NCBI GenBank assembly: GCA_028571685.1
Contig: CM053158.1
Span: 50,266,501 to 50,330,500, forward strand
Reading direction: 5' to 3'
DNA length: 64,000 nt
From: Heterohyrax brucei
Taxonomy: Eukaryota > Chordata > Mammalia > Hyracoidea > Procaviidae
Part shown: positions 10,200 through 21,914 of the stretch, in pieces
How the letters are laid out: every line of letters begins with the position of its first letter
How positions within the stretch are numbered: position 1 is the first letter of the stretch
The notes under the pieces: generated by a model
Seen by the model: only the letters and a program-made list of their open reading frames with translations
Told to the model about the DNA's origin: nothing
Databases searched by the model: none
Translations under genes and position numbers: made by a program

Positions 10200-12270
10200 C
10201 TTGGTAATTAGAATCCATCTCAGTCACAGCAGCCAGGATGGTAACCCACTTCTTTGCCTAATCCAGAGACATGAGGAGCCCACAGTGGCTTGGTGGCATT
10301 CTTAACTTTCAGTTCCATGAGGTGATTGTTGTGTCTCCTGTTGGGAGCATTCCTCCCTTTGGAACTAAGTCATGTAGTCCCTAAGTCACAGGGAGAGGGA
10401 GCAAAAATTTTGTGAGTAGGTCACTAGGGGTAATAGTGAGTGATGCCACTGCTGTTTCCACTTCCTGATTCCTGAACCCATGACTCCTGGCTATGGGAGA
10501 CGCTGCATCTATTGGACAGTGTTTTAGAGCATATATGGCTCTCTGGAGAACATTGCCCCAAACGTGCAAGGTACTGCTGCCTAGCTGGCAACATAATTGT
10601 GTCTTTAGAAGGCTATTCCATCATTTTGTCAAGCCAACTGCTTTCAGAGTGGTGTGGAACATGCTAAGACCAGTGACTACCATGAGCTGGGGCCCATTGC
10701 TGCACTTCATTTGCTTTGAAGTAAATCCTTTGATCTGAAGTAGTGTTGTATGGGATATTATGATGGTGGACAAGGCGTCCTGTAAGACTGCAGGTGGTAG
10801 TTTTGGCAGAAACGTTGTGTCCACAGAAGACAAGTCTATATCCAGAGTAAATGTAAGCACAAAATGCTGCCATTTCCATGGTGGAAGTGGTCCAGCGTAA
10901 TCAGTCCGACAGCTGGTTGCCAGCTGATCACCTCAAGAAGGGTGACCTGTTAGAGACTCAGCACTGGTCTCTTTTGCTGGTAGATTGAGCACTCAGCAGT
11001 AGCTGTAGCCACGTCAGTCTTGGTGAGTAGAAGGTCCTTTTGCCGAGCCTGTGTGTAACCCTTCATCCCTGCCATCATGGTCACTTTGTTCATGAGCCCG
11101 TTGGACAGTGACAGGAGTGGCTGGGAGAGAGGATTGCTGCTTTCCACAGAATGCGTCATCCTATCCACTTGATTGTTGAGATCCTCCTCTGCTAAGGTCA
11201 CCCTCTGATGTGCATTCACATCAAATATGTTCACTTCTGTGGCGCATTCCACATAACTCTTTCCCATACTGCCTTATCTCCAGTTTCCCAATTGTGTTTC
11301 TTCTAAGTCCCTGACCGTCCAGCCAAACCACTGACTGCAACCTGTAAACTGGTCTCCAGTTGTACCTCTAGTCAGTTCTTGCAAGCAAAGTAAACAACCA
11401 GATGTGCTGCTGTAAGTTCTGTCCATTGGGAGGATTTCCCTTCACCACTATCCTTCAGGGACGTACAAGAAAGGGGCTGTAATACTGCCGTCGTCCACTT
11501 TTGAATAGTGCCTGTGTACTGTAAGAAACTATCTGTAAGTCAGAAATTAATTTTTTCTTTCCTATTCAGCTGATCGTAAGGAACTTCCCATGAAGTTGTA
11601 AGTGGTCACTGAGGAGTGGAGACCATGAGCATTTGAGCCAGTTCCTCATGTAACTTACTGTGCCTTTAGGCCATGCTTAAGCCGGATAGTGTCTGTACCA
11701 CTTCCATTTAATAATGGAGTGCTGCTGTGCACATCTGATTTTATGACTCCATGGGTTAGACAACAGTTAGTTCATGATGGGCAGCTCAGGCCATGACGTA
11801 GTAGCCCATGGTTAAGTGTTCAGTCTTTACCAAAACCCAGCAAAAAGCTAGAAGCTGTTTCTCAAAAGGAGAGTGAGTATCTGCAGAGGATAGCAGGGCT
11901 TTGCTGCAAAATCCTAAAGATGAGTGTTATGAATCACTAACAGGCCCTGCCAAAGCCTCTAAACAGCATGCTGTCAAAGCCTCCATAGATCATCTCCAAA
12001 CAGTATCTACCACTGAAACTTTAAGCACCACTGGATCAGCCAGATCACATAGCCCAAGTGGCAGAGCCACTTGTATGACAGCTTGAACCTTTTATAGAGT
12101 CTTGTCTGGTTTGGGTCTCCACTTCAAAAAGGCAGCTTTTTGAGTAGCACATTCAAAAGAGGGCTATGTTGCCTTCGGAGTCCAAGGAGGCCCGCTAGAT
12201 GTTTGAGCTCCTTTTTGATTGTAGTAGGGGTCGTATGCAAGAGCTTATCCTTTGCATTAGAAGGAATCTC
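10200..12270 (-). pseudogene. ERV-L pol 3' part: RNase H/integrase region, decayed
   Basis: Minus-strand open pieces at 10950-11267 (containing AGMKGYTQARQKDLLLTKTD), 10621-10860 and 10381-10569 run in the order expected for the C-terminal half of ERV-L pol. The first matches the N-terminal integrase side and the last the end of pol. Frame changes separate them. In 10621-10860 the residues expected around the integrase catalytic centre are not preserved. 11300-12270 has no long frame but continues the same region up to the L1 insertion. Confidence 0.75.
12258..12270 (+). repeat. TSD of the L1 inside the provirus, left copy
   Basis: TAGAAGGAATCTC here and TAGAAGGAATATC at 13302-13314 differ at one base and flank the antisense L1 exactly. 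Confidence 0.85.
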
Positions 12271-13301
12271 TCTCTTTTTAAAATTTCTTTTATTGTGCTC
12301 TAAGTGAAAGTTTATAGCTCAAAATAGGTTCTCATACAAACATTTATATGCACATTGTTACGTGACTCTAGTTGCTCTCTCTATAATGTAACAGCACACT
12401 CCTACTTTCTACCCTGGATTTCCAGTGTTCATTCAGCCAGCTCCTGTTCCTTTCTACTTTCTCATCTCACCTCCATACAGGAGCTGCCCATTTACTCTCA
12501 TGTGTCTATTTGAACTAAGAAGCACATTCTTCATGAGTTTCATTTTATGTTTTATAGTCCAGTCTAATCTTTGAAGAGTTGGCTTTGGGACTGGTTTTAG
12601 TTCTGGGTCAACAGAGATTCTGGGGCCATCTCTTCTAGGATTCCTCCAGTCTCAGTCAGACTGTTAGATGTGGTCTTTCTACTAGAATTTCAGTTGTATA
12701 CCACGCTTTTCTCCTCTCTGAGGGACTCTCTGCTGGATTCCATGTCAGGGCAGTCATCTGTGATAGCTGGGCACCATCTGGTTCTTCTGGTTTCAGGCTA
12801 ATGGAGTCTCTGGTTTATGTGGCCCATTTTGTCTCTTTGGCTAGTATTTTCCCTTGTCTCTTAGGAGTTCTTTATTCTCCTTTTCTCCAGATGGGTAATG
12901 GGACCAATTGATGTGTATTAGATGGCCACTCACTAGCTTTTAAAACCCCAGATGCCAGTCACCAAGGTGTGATGCAGAACATTTTCTTAATAAACGTTGT
13001 TATGCCAACTGACTTAGATATCCCCAGAGACCATGGTCCCCAGAACCCCATCCCTGTTACTGTGTCCATCGACATGTTTGGTTGTATTCAGGAAACTTCT
13101 TAACTTACAGTTAGTCCAGTTGTCCTGCCTTGCCCTGTTTCGTGTGTAGTCGTTGCCCTCACCTGAGATAATTCTTGTCTGTTCTCTAATTAGGAAATAT
13201 TTCTCTCCTTCTCTCTCTACCCTTGTGACCATCAAAGAACGTTTTCTTCTGTGCTTAAACTTTCTGAGTTCTTATAATAGTGGTTTCATACAGTATTTGT
13301 C
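12271..13301 (-). mobile_element. 5'-truncated L1 3' UTR inserted in the ERV-L, minus strand
   Basis: The T-rich left end (complement of an A-tail) is followed by the L1 3' UTR type also seen at 32478-33450 (attgtgctctaagtgaaag). It runs to ttataatagtggtttcatac, where L1 copies elsewhere enter the ORF2 end. It is flanked by a 13-bp TSD with one mismatch. It postdates the provirus. Confidence 0.9.
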
Positions 13302-13314
13302 TAGAAGGAATATC
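13302..13314 (+). repeat. TSD of the L1 inside the provirus, right copy
   Basis: TAGAAGGAATATC, one mismatch from the copy at 12258-12270. Proviral pol resumes after it. Confidence 0.85.
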
Positions 13315-14549
13315 TTGACATGCTCCATGTCACTGGACTTCTAGAAATTTCACTGAGATCAAAGATGCATGAATTTTTGTTGAGTTAATCTATCACCCTC
13401 TAGCACATAAACATCTTACCAGTATATGTTGAGTCTTTACTTCTTCCTTGCTGGGTCTAGTCAGCATAATGTTTTCATTGTAATGGACCACTATAAATAT
13501 CTTGTGGAGGGAAAAGACAATTGAAGTCACCAAACACTAAATTATGGTATAGGGTTGGAGAGTTGATGTAGCCCTGAAGTAGACAACTGAAGGTGTGCTG
13601 TTGTCCTTGACAGATGAAGGTAAACTACTTTTGGTGGTGCTTTGAAATAGGTATGCAAGAAAAGGCATTTGCCAGATCAATAGCTGCATACCTGGTACCA
13701 GGAGATGTGGTAATTTCGTGAAGCAGTAAGGCACATCTGGAACTGTAGCTACAGTTGAAGTCACCACCTAGTTAAGTTTTTGATAACCTGCTGTTATTCT
13801 CCAAGATCTGTCTGTGTTTTGCACAGGCAAAATAAGCAAGTTGAGTGGGGATGTGGTGGGAGTCAGAACCCCTGTTATCTGTCAACTCCTTGGTGGCACT
13901 CAGCTTTGCATCTCTCCAGGAATGCAAAATAGATTTTGGTTTACTGTTTTCCTAGATAGAGTCAGTGTTAAGGACTTCTCCTTGGCCTTCCCTACCACAA
14001 TAACCCTTACTTATTCCACATGTCAGGGATCCACGTCTGCTGGTTCTGCCAGTTGTTGAACATATCTGTAACAACTTTGCATTCTGGAGTTGGGAAAATC
14101 ACTAAAGATGGGTCTGGGTACCCACTGAACCCATTGAATGAGAGACCTGAACTAAGAATCTGTTAATAATCTGATTCTATGACTCTATGGCACTTGGCTG
14201 GCTATGTACCTGCACTCTGACAGGCAGTTCGCAGTGACATTATGGGTCTCCTCAGAACCATTGTGCAACAGACCTCAAAAAGTCTTATTCCGCCCCCCAC
14301 CCACACACAATGAACAGTCACTCTTGTAAAAGGCCACAGATCCCTTTGGGGAAAGCTTGGAGAAAGATTAACAGTATAAATATTTGGTAATGTAGTGAAG
14401 TTCTCCCATAAAGGTACCCAGCCTCCCTTTCCTTCAAGGAGTTGTAGGACTGTAAGCTGGCTCACGTTTGGCAGGTGATTGAGGGGTTGTGACTGTTCTG
14501 GTGATTCAAGTTAGACTGCCATCCACTTGGCTTATAATTCTTCCTGTTA
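13315..14549 (-). pseudogene. ERV-L pol 5' part: reverse transcriptase region, decayed
   Basis: The minus-strand piece 13537-13767 has short RT-like runs in the position expected for the polymerase core, upstream of the RNase H/integrase region. 14202-14465 is another open minus-strand piece without a recognisable motif. Stops and frameshifts abound. I assign this stretch to RT mainly from its order within the provirus, with weak sequence support. Confidence 0.6.
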
Positions 14550-14718
14550 TACAATAACAACAAACACAACCTGTTGCCCTTGAGTCAGTTCTGACTCACA
14601 ATGACCTTATAGGACAGAGTAGAACTGCCTCATACCGTTTCCAGCAAGCACCTGGTAGATTTGAACTGCCAGCCTTTTGGTTAGCAGCTGTACCTCTTAA
14701 CTACTGTGCCACTAGGGT
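14550..14718 (-). mobile_element. AfroSINE (short form) inside the provirus
   Basis: The plus strand shows the complement of a full AfroSINE: gagtcagttctgactcaca, aggacagagtagaactgcc, tttgaactgccagcc, ttttggttagcagctg, then the complement of the tRNA head. It lacks the middle block of the long form. Confidence 0.9.
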
Positions 14719-16356
14719 AATATTTAGCAGATTTCCCATCTTTTTCACTCCTAAGGACACCATGACCAAGCAGCCAGTGCCCTAAGTCTGTTTGAGTCAT
14801 AACATTCTGATTACTGCTTTGACTCTGCTATGCATTGTGGTAACTGTGCCTACTTTGTCTTTAGTGAAGAAGTGCTACTACTTGGCCCCTACCACCCCAC
14901 GGGCCAACCAGCCCCATTGTGGTTGCCAAGTGCCGTCGAGTCGGATCCGACTCATGGTTAGGTGTCTTAATTCACTTAGGGGAGTTCCTACTGGCAATTC
15001 TGGCTTCCATTAAAAAAAACAGTTATAGTAGTCTTCAAGGATGCTGGAGTTCTTCACAAATTTTTTCTTCACAGTAGTGGTGAAAGCTGTGTTTTCTTAT
15101 CACCTTATGGTTGTGTCTGTGAATCTAACCTGTTAAATCCACTCTGACATGCCAGTTTCCCTTAGCCACTGGATACCTTCTTCTATAGTATACCAAGGCA
15201 GATCTGGCATTCAGCAAGATTTAGTGTTGGCAACCACTTAACACATGCTTCAGTGAACCAACCAAATAGAGTTTTAGACCTTTTTCAACTTCCTGGGGTA
15301 AAACATTGATTGAAGAATATTTGATCAGTGGGCCCATGTCAGTAAACTCAGACTGAACCAATTTTATGTTCCTTGAACTATTTTCCCACACCCTTTATAG
15401 CCCTTCTTATACATGTTCCCAAAGTTTTTGTTTGTATTTATGAGAAAAATTAAGAGGTTCCGATGGGTCACACTTTGTACTTCACCTCTTGAGGTTTGCT
15501 GGGACTTAAAGTCTAGTTACAGGTCTAGAAGCAAAATAGCATGCGTCTTAGGGACATTCATCAATGTAGTGTAAAGCATCTGCCTCAGGCAGTGCCTCCA
15601 AAACCACCCCAGGCAAAATCTTAAACAAAATCTTCAAACACAGCTACATTAATGTCATCAGATGGGAATAGAGTGCATAATGTCTTACTGGGGAGAGTGG
15701 TTTAGCAGATATAGATGGAATAATCTCTTCAAATGGATAAGAGGACCAGTTCTGTTGGCAATAGTGATCCAGTGGAATCTAGGGCCTCAGTGTCCTCAGC
15801 TTCCTGATCATCTGCCTGTGTGTCCTCATCCCGAGTTTTAAGACTCCATTTCTTCCCAATCAGTGCCATCACGACTGAGGTTAGGAATTTAAATGGTATT
15901 GTAATTCATCCTCTCATATGATTAGACTCTGGGTTTGATTTTCGGCCATATCAGGTCTTCTACTATAGGAAATAAAGCTTTCTTTCAGAGAACAAGTGGC
16001 AATATCCAAGTCTTTTGGGCACTTCTTGATCTATGAATGTGAAGCCTTGAGCTCATCAGTTTCTTTCACCACTTTCTGTAGTGAAAGTAGGACCACTCCA
16101 CCAGCTACATTATACTTCTCATTCTGACAAAATTCACAAAAGTATCAAATACACGGATCCTTGCTTCTCACAAATATTTTATCCATTGCTGATCATATTT
16201 TGCCTATTTCTGTTGCCACTTCACACCATGATTGGCATGCCCTCTTTACCACTTGGAGGCAGTGTCATCAACATGTTTAAGGCTAGCAAGACTTGAGAAT
16301 CAATTTCAAGAAAGTCATCCTTACAATTTTGTCCTTCTAGAACTACTTTCAGTAAC
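14719..16356 (-). pseudogene. ERV-L gag/leader region, decayed
   Basis: Lies between the pol region and the 5' LTR, so it should hold the leader and gag. No open frame above about 75 codons and no capsid motif can be read. 14915-14965 carries an isolated cgagtcggatccgactcatgg block matching the AfroSINE/RTE 3' tail, probably a truncated insertion. The sequence next to the 5' LTR (about 16335-16356) should be the primer-binding site but is too diverged to assign a tRNA. Confidence 0.5.
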
Positions 16357-16401
16357 TATTAGTCTGGATTCTCTTGAAAAACAAAACCAATGATGCATGT
16401 A

Positions 16402-16445
<44 letters not shown>

Positions 16446-16982
16446 CAGAGAGAGAGATTTACTTCAAGGAAATGGCTCACACAGTTGTGGAGGCTGGCAA
16501 GTCCCAAATTCATGGGTCAGAGATCAGGCTGGAGGCTTCTAACTCATGTGATTGCAGGGGCTGGTGAAGCCAAATTGGCCAGATGGTAGGCTGCTGGCTC
16601 TGGGGCTGCAGAGGCTGGCAAATCACCAAATCTGCAGGCTAGAGAATAAGTTTCTGGCTCATGGGCCACGGGAGCTGGCAAGTCCCAAAATCTGCAAATC
16701 AGACTGTACATTGCTGGCTCACATCCCAAGAACTGGAGGTCAGAGGATGACAAGTCTGATACAAAATCCAGACAAAGCAAGCCTTGCCAGAACATCAGTA
16801 TATAGTGGATACAGGATATACCCTCAAAGAAACTCCCATTCCAACGGATTGGCTGTCCAAATCAGGTCATAAAATGGAGAATGACTACATCATTGTACAA
16901 CTGCCAAGCAACATCATTATGTAACTACCAAATCCCTGTGAATCATGGCCAGCCAAGTTGACCCACAACCATAACCATCACA
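16357..16982 (-). repeat. 5' LTR of the ERV-L provirus
   Basis: 626 bp. Contains the (GT)n run at 16403-16442 and two or three imperfect repeats built on gctggcaagtcccaaa / gctggcaaatcaccaaa (about 16490-16700) that the 3' LTR lacks. It ends in CA at 16982, directly followed by the CTGGC duplication. A related solo LTR is at 48484-49036. Confidence 0.85.
16403..16442 (+). repeat. (GT)n microsatellite
   Basis: About 20 GT units without interruption, inside the LTR. It generates a spurious open frame with poly-Cys/Val on the plus strand. Confidence 0.97.
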
Positions 16983-16987
16983 CTGGC
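16983..16987 (+). repeat. Provirus target-site duplication, right copy
   Basis: CTGGC, identical to 9178-9182. Confidence 0.85.
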
Positions 16988-17307
16988 TCAGAAGAGAGGC
17001 CAAGGAGGGAAACCTGAGCCAAAGAATCATGAGAGTAGGGTCCTTGTATCCTTTTGCCTATTGCCAATATTGGTGAGTGGATATTGCGTGGGGATTCATA
17101 TTCGTGCTCTGGGTATAGGAGTGATGGAGCAAGGGCTGTCTTCCCCTTAGAGAATTTGTGAAGTAGTATCAAATGCTTAGATCCCAGAGGTGAGCCAGGA
17201 ACGGGAGAGAAACTCACACTGCTCTCATCCATTCTAGATATTTGATTAGATTGAGTAACAGCAAGATTGAAAGTCAAAAAGGGGTAAAATAGTAATAATC
17301 ACTTCAA
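16988..17307. other. Unique sequence, nothing recognised
   Basis: Contains a minus-strand open frame (16978-17277) without coding character. No repeat recognised. Confidence 0.5.
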
Positions 17308-17462
17308 TGTTATTACAGTGAGTCACTTTCAACTCACAGTGACTGTATAGGTCAGAGTAGAACTACCCCATAGAGTTTCCAAGAAATGATTTCTGGATTT
17401 GAACTGCCAACCTTTTGGTTAGCAGACATGGCTCTTAACCTCTGTGGATACCAGGGTTTCCA
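17308..17462 (-). mobile_element. AfroSINE (short form)
   Basis: Blocks gtcagagtagaactacccc, tttgaactgccaacc, ttttggttagcagacatgg and an end ccagggtttccaa mark a minus-strand copy. The 3' tail is degraded. Confidence 0.88.
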
Positions 17463-17659
17463 ACATCATTATAGGCACTTCTCAAACTTGACTATGCACA
17501 GAGATCTCCTAAGGATCTTGTTAAAATGCAGATTCACAGGTCTGGAAGTGGGTTCTGAGGTATTCTACATTTTTAAGAAGTGCCCAGGTGATATTGCTGC
17601 TAGTGGTCCCAAGATTACAGTAGCATACTTCATGGTTAATTAGGAGAGAACTAAAAATT

Positions 17660-17910
17660 TGATGGTGCTGCTTGTTCAGTTGCTGTGTAGTCTGCTGTGA
17701 CTCATGGCAACCCTATGTGTAACACAACAACACGGTGCCTTACCTGCACCATCTTCTTGATTGTGGTAGGTTTGAGTCCATTGTTGCAGCTGTAGTGTCC
17801 GTCTGAAGGTTTCCCTTGTTTTCACTGGTCCCCCACCTTATCAACTGTGGTGTCCTTTTCTAGTCTTTGCTGATGACATGTCCAAAACTTCTGGAAAGCC
17901 TAGGGACTGT
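17660..17910 (-). mobile_element. RTE 3' end fragment
   Basis: The plus strand reads the complement of the RTE tail: gtgactcatggcaaccctatg, then gaggctgc-like and tttgagtccattgttgcagc blocks, parallel to 18745-18900. Truncated near tgatgacatgtcc. Confidence 0.7.
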
Positions 17911-18275
17911 CATTTCAGGATGCTCTGATAAACAAGTGCTTTTCCGTTCAGTTGAGATAGCTTCTGAGAGAACATAAGGACCCAGTGCTGTCGAGTCATT
18001 AAGAAAACTTATGTTTGCTCGTCTGATTTTGTTTATGGGTGAACACTAACAGAACTGTTGCCAAGTCTACCTTTCAAATCAAAGGCTTGAAAAGGCAGTC
18101 ATTGACTACTTCAGGTCTCAACAGATGTGTGAATAGACTCTGTATATTTGAGAAGTGGTTTCAGATGGTAGGCTGAGACGTGTGTGCTGAGCTGTATGTC
18201 AAGCTGGACACATCAGAGCCCTGAATCAGGACTAGGAGAGGTCTGTTCTTGTGGTAAGGACTACGTGACAGTGTC

Positions 18276-18318
18276 TGACTGGCTCCTAAGTGACTGGCTC
18301 CCCAGTGACTGGCTCCCT
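18276..18318 (+). repeat. Small tandem repeat, 15-bp unit, about 3 copies
   Basis: TGACTGGCTCC begins at 18276, 18291 and 18306, with a variable 4-base spacer. Confidence 0.9.
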
Positions 18319-18744
18319 ATGCTTTTATAAAAATTGTAGTCCTGGAAGACTTACTGGGGGAAAAGAGGAAACTCCAAAACCATGGCCATTCTGGAATTTG
18401 TTCTAATAATCAAGCCTTCTTCACAAGAGATGATCTTACTTGCATCTGTCCTTTCTACATTACAAGGTAGATGAATTTGTCATTGTGGAATGCAGCCAGA
18501 AATGTGTCCTTGCAGTCTGAGGCTGTACTATGTATATAAGGATTCTGGAAGCCTGGACTCTAATTACACAGTCCCCGTGTCGTTAGAATGTCCTAGCCTA
18601 CTAGTGTGTAAAGAAGGCTTGGATTAGGTTATCCCATAACTTTCTCCGCACCCTTCCCCTTACCCAGCAGCTTTTCAAGCCTACGGTGGCTGCCCATGCT
18701 CTCTGGTCTCACGGCCATCACTGAGTTATCTTATATTTTTGTTA

Positions 18745-19245
18745 GGTGCCATCTGGTCATTTCTGACTCATAGTGGCCCTGTGTGCAACAGAGTGAAATA
18801 CCATCTTGTGTCATCCTCATAGCCGTTGCTACTGTGTTTGAGCCCATGGTTGCAGCCGCTATGTCAGTCCATCTCATCAAGGATCTTTTTTGTTGACCCT
18901 CTGCCAAGCATGTTGTCCTTCTCCAGGGCCTGGTCCCTTCTGATAACATGTTTATAGTACGTGAGACAGAGTCTTGCCATCTTCACTTTGAAGGAGCATT
19001 CTGATTGTACTTCTCCGGAAACAGATTTGTATGTATTCTTCCTCAGCAGTAAGCCAAAGGTGTCAGTTCTTCTTTGGTCTTCCCTGCTGTCCAGCTTTCA
19101 CATGTATATGAGACAATTAAAAATACCACGGTTTGGGTCAGGTGTAGCTTAGTCCTCAAAGTGACATCTTTGCTTTTTAACACTTGAACGAGATCTTTTG
19201 CAGCAGATTTGCCCAATGCAATACCTCATTTGACTACTTTATAGG
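18745..19245 (-). mobile_element. RTE 3' end with C-terminal coding remnant
   Basis: The minus-strand piece 18731-18949 contains RSLMRWTDIAAATMGS, paralleling RPSMRWTDTVAAIMG in the RTE at 4648-4695. The plus strand continues as the complement of the RTE region covered by 4250-4600. The 3' tail includes ttctgactcatagtggccc, shared with AfroSINEs. Non-coding through stops. Confidence 0.85.
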
Positions 19246-20251
19246 CAAACTAAACATTGATATAGGACCAGCACAGTGAAGTATGTTTCCTTGCAAAGAA
19301 TTTGATGTTTGAAATGAAAAAAAAAAAGCATTAAAATAGTCAACCTGAGAAAAATTATGATCTTGGACTACTTATCCTTATTTTTAAGGTTCTTTTAGAG
19401 TTTATATATGGGAAGGGACCTTCTTCTCACTACTTGAGCTCCTAAAGACTCTTAAGTTTTAAGCTGGCTTTGCCCATGGCATCCTTTCCTTATCCTTCTC
19501 AGAGATCTCTTCACTATGCTGTGATGGCTTTTTCCTGGTCCAGCACAGAGAGAAAGGATATCATCCTTGAGATTGGAGTTTGTTTTGTATTCACCACTAT
19601 ATCCAGTCAACCCAGCACACAACAGGTGATTAATAAGTACTTGTTTAAAAACCCATGGACTGCTGGCACCTGTGTTGAAAGCTGAAGCTCCGTCTAATTG
19701 CTTCTGACCTCTAGTCCACAATCCTTTACCATAGTCCTGAAATCCAGAGAGTTCTGTAAACAGAGTATTTCAAGGCATCTGGTAGTGAAACCTGGCTGAC
19801 CTAGACATGAGGCTATCTCTAATCTTTATTTATCCCAATTGTATGATTAGTCATATATTTTGCTGCAGAAATATTAGTGTATTTGATTACAGGACACTGC
19901 AGGTGTTGTTAAGTAGTATGTTGTTAAGTAGTATGTGTGTGTCCAGAATTACCATTCTAAAATGCGAAAGAAAAAAAATAAGAATTTTGAAACTCATCTA
20001 GACTTAAGGGTTTCAGATAAGGCAGCGTTGTCCTATAGTAGAATCAAGTGATTTTCTGTAGAAATTTGTTTTGAAGAAATTGAGGATTTAGCAGAGAGTC
20101 ATCGAGAGACATAAATGGTCCTCCTCTCTGGCTGGTGAGAGTGGACTTCAGTGAGATGCTGTAATGCCGTCATTCCTAAGGGGACACATGTAGGGTAAAG
20201 CGCACACATAGGCCTGTAGAGTGCTTCAAGCAGGGCTGTTTTTATGAGTAA
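19246..20251. other. Unique sequence, nothing recognised
   Basis: A 16-bp tandem duplication (ttgttaagtagtatg, near 19905-19935) is the only structure noted. No coding signature. Confidence 0.5.
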
Positions 20252-20413
20252 AGCCCAAACCAAACCACTGTTGTCAAGTCAATTCCGACTTGTGGCGACA
20301 CTGTAAGACAGAGTTGAACTGACCCGTGGAGTTTTCGAGAAGCACCTGGTGGATTTGAACTGCCAACCTTTTGGTTAGCAGCTGTAACAGTGAACCACTA
20401 CACCAACAGGTGT
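20252..20413 (-). mobile_element. AfroSINE (short form)
   Basis: Complete minus-strand copy: gtcaagtcaattccgacttg, aagacagagttgaactgacc, tttgaactgccaacc, ttttggttagcagctg, ccactacaccaacagg. Confidence 0.92.
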
Positions 20414-21534
20414 AGTTTGTTTTTGTTTGTTTAATGTTGTTTGTGGTTCAAAGCTTACATAATGAAAACTTATCATTTTTTTCTTAAGATTTCATTATAA
20501 TTTTTTTAAAATAATATTTACTTTGAGTCTTTATACATGCATATATCAGCAGGCAACATCTCTTGAGTTCAGAGTTTATTTGAAAAGTACGCTCGTACTA
20601 TCCAAATCAGCTATTGTTTCACAGAAAATTGTGTTGGTAAAGATTGCTTTTCTGTTTAAAAAGAAAAAAGTATCAAGAATCCATGCAAAACCACAAGCAG
20701 CAGATATCTGTCCCCCAAAAGTTCCCAGTCTGGTCTGTACAGCAGCAGTAACAACAGTAATAATGACGTTGACATACGTGAAAACAGTCTGGGGTGTTTG
20801 CACCCCGGGGGAGATTTTTTGTAATTGTATAAATTTTACCTGTGATTGTAGATGAAGAATGGTATTTATAAAACTTTCTGTACTTTTTATTTTAACTATC
20901 TGTTCTAAGTAAGCTCTATGGGGTGTAAATTAGATTAAAATTGCTCACCTTTGAGCAAAATATTCTTGTATACAAGTAGTATAAAGATTCCCAGGCTTGT
21001 TTTCAGGTTTTTGACAGATAAGATGAAATATTAGAGGCTTGGAAACCATTTTTTAAAGTAAAAATAATAGTTATTCTTACTTTATATTTAGTTCAGAAAG
21101 ACTGAGATGAGTCTGTGCAGGTCAGATGCCCTGGGAGGTGGGGATGACTTTTAAAAAGATGCTTGAAGTGACACCCAGATAGTGTTTTAACTAATACCTC
21201 AGGAATAGCGTCTGTAGCAATCAACTGTGTACTTCTGCAAAGAAAACCTCTTTCTGTGAGTTACAAGCACACTGAAAGCAATGACTGACAGATCTCTCTG
21301 GAGGCGCGTTTTGGAATTCTCTGTGTGTTTGCCAGAATGTGCCATGCCTTTCAAACAGAAGTTTGAGGTGAGGTTGTAGTGTTAGGAGTCCTGACCGTTT
21401 GCAGAGGGGGAATGGAGATGGCCCTGAGATACCACCCACCCTCTGGGCTCCTTCCTCCTCTGACTCGCTCCATTCCCTTACCAGGGTGCGCAGAAGCCTC
21501 AGATGCATTTTCCAAGAGTCACATTCTTTGTTGT
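20414..21534. other. No repeat or gene recognised
   Basis: AT-rich. Open frames at 20523-20855 (+) and 21221-21559 (-) have no domain or splice support. Confidence 0.45.
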
Positions 21535-21835
21535 TGCTAATTTTTATTGAAGTATGCATGGATTATGAGTATACAAAGAATGAGTTTTCATAAAGTGAAA
21601 TGCCTGTGTAACCAGCAACCCAAATCAGGAAATCCTGCCTATAAGTGGCCCAGAAGCCCCTTGGCGCACTCTCTCAGTCTCCACCTCGCCCTCACCCCTT
21701 GATTTCTAGGGCTTTCTGTGGCTTTTGTCTGTTTTTGAACGTCAATGATTAGACAAATGCAGTGTGTCCTCTTTTGTGTTGCTTCATTCATTCAGCATTT
21801 TTATGAGAATTGTGACTCTTAACATCAATTACTAA
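21535..21835 (-). mobile_element. Old L1 (L1M-type) 3' UTR fragment
   Basis: tttttattgaagtatgcatgg, cctgtgtaaccagcaaccc and tcattcattcagc are typical of the complement of old mammalian L1 3' ends. Similar tttattgagatatgcttgac opens the fragment at 46815. Confidence 0.55.
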
Positions 21836-21914
21836 AGGTTTCTTAGGACACCTTTGAAAAACTCTGCTGGCTGATTGGCATATCATCATTAAGTCCTAAA
21901 AAGAAATAGAGCTA

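Larger units (their letters stand above)
9183..16982 (-). mobile_element. ERV-L-type endogenous retrovirus, complete two-LTR structure, minus strand
   Basis: The element reads, on the minus strand, 5' LTR (16357-16982), gag region, protease/RT/RNase H/integrase region, 3' LTR (9183-9631). The LTRs share an inverted TG...CA-type boundary, and a 5-bp CTGGC duplication flanks the whole. Pol homology is visible in minus-strand open pieces 10381-10569, 10621-10860, 10950-11267 and 13537-13767. No env-like region was seen, as is usual for ERV-L. It is interrupted by an antisense L1 (12271-13301) and an AfroSINE (14550-14718). Many stops and frameshifts make it non-coding. Assignment to ERV-L rests on pol-like motifs and the 5-bp TSD. 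Confidence 0.85.

Noticed and set aside
16374-16589. Plus-strand frame with a Cys/Val repeat
   Set aside because: Produced by translation of the (GT)n microsatellite within an LTR.
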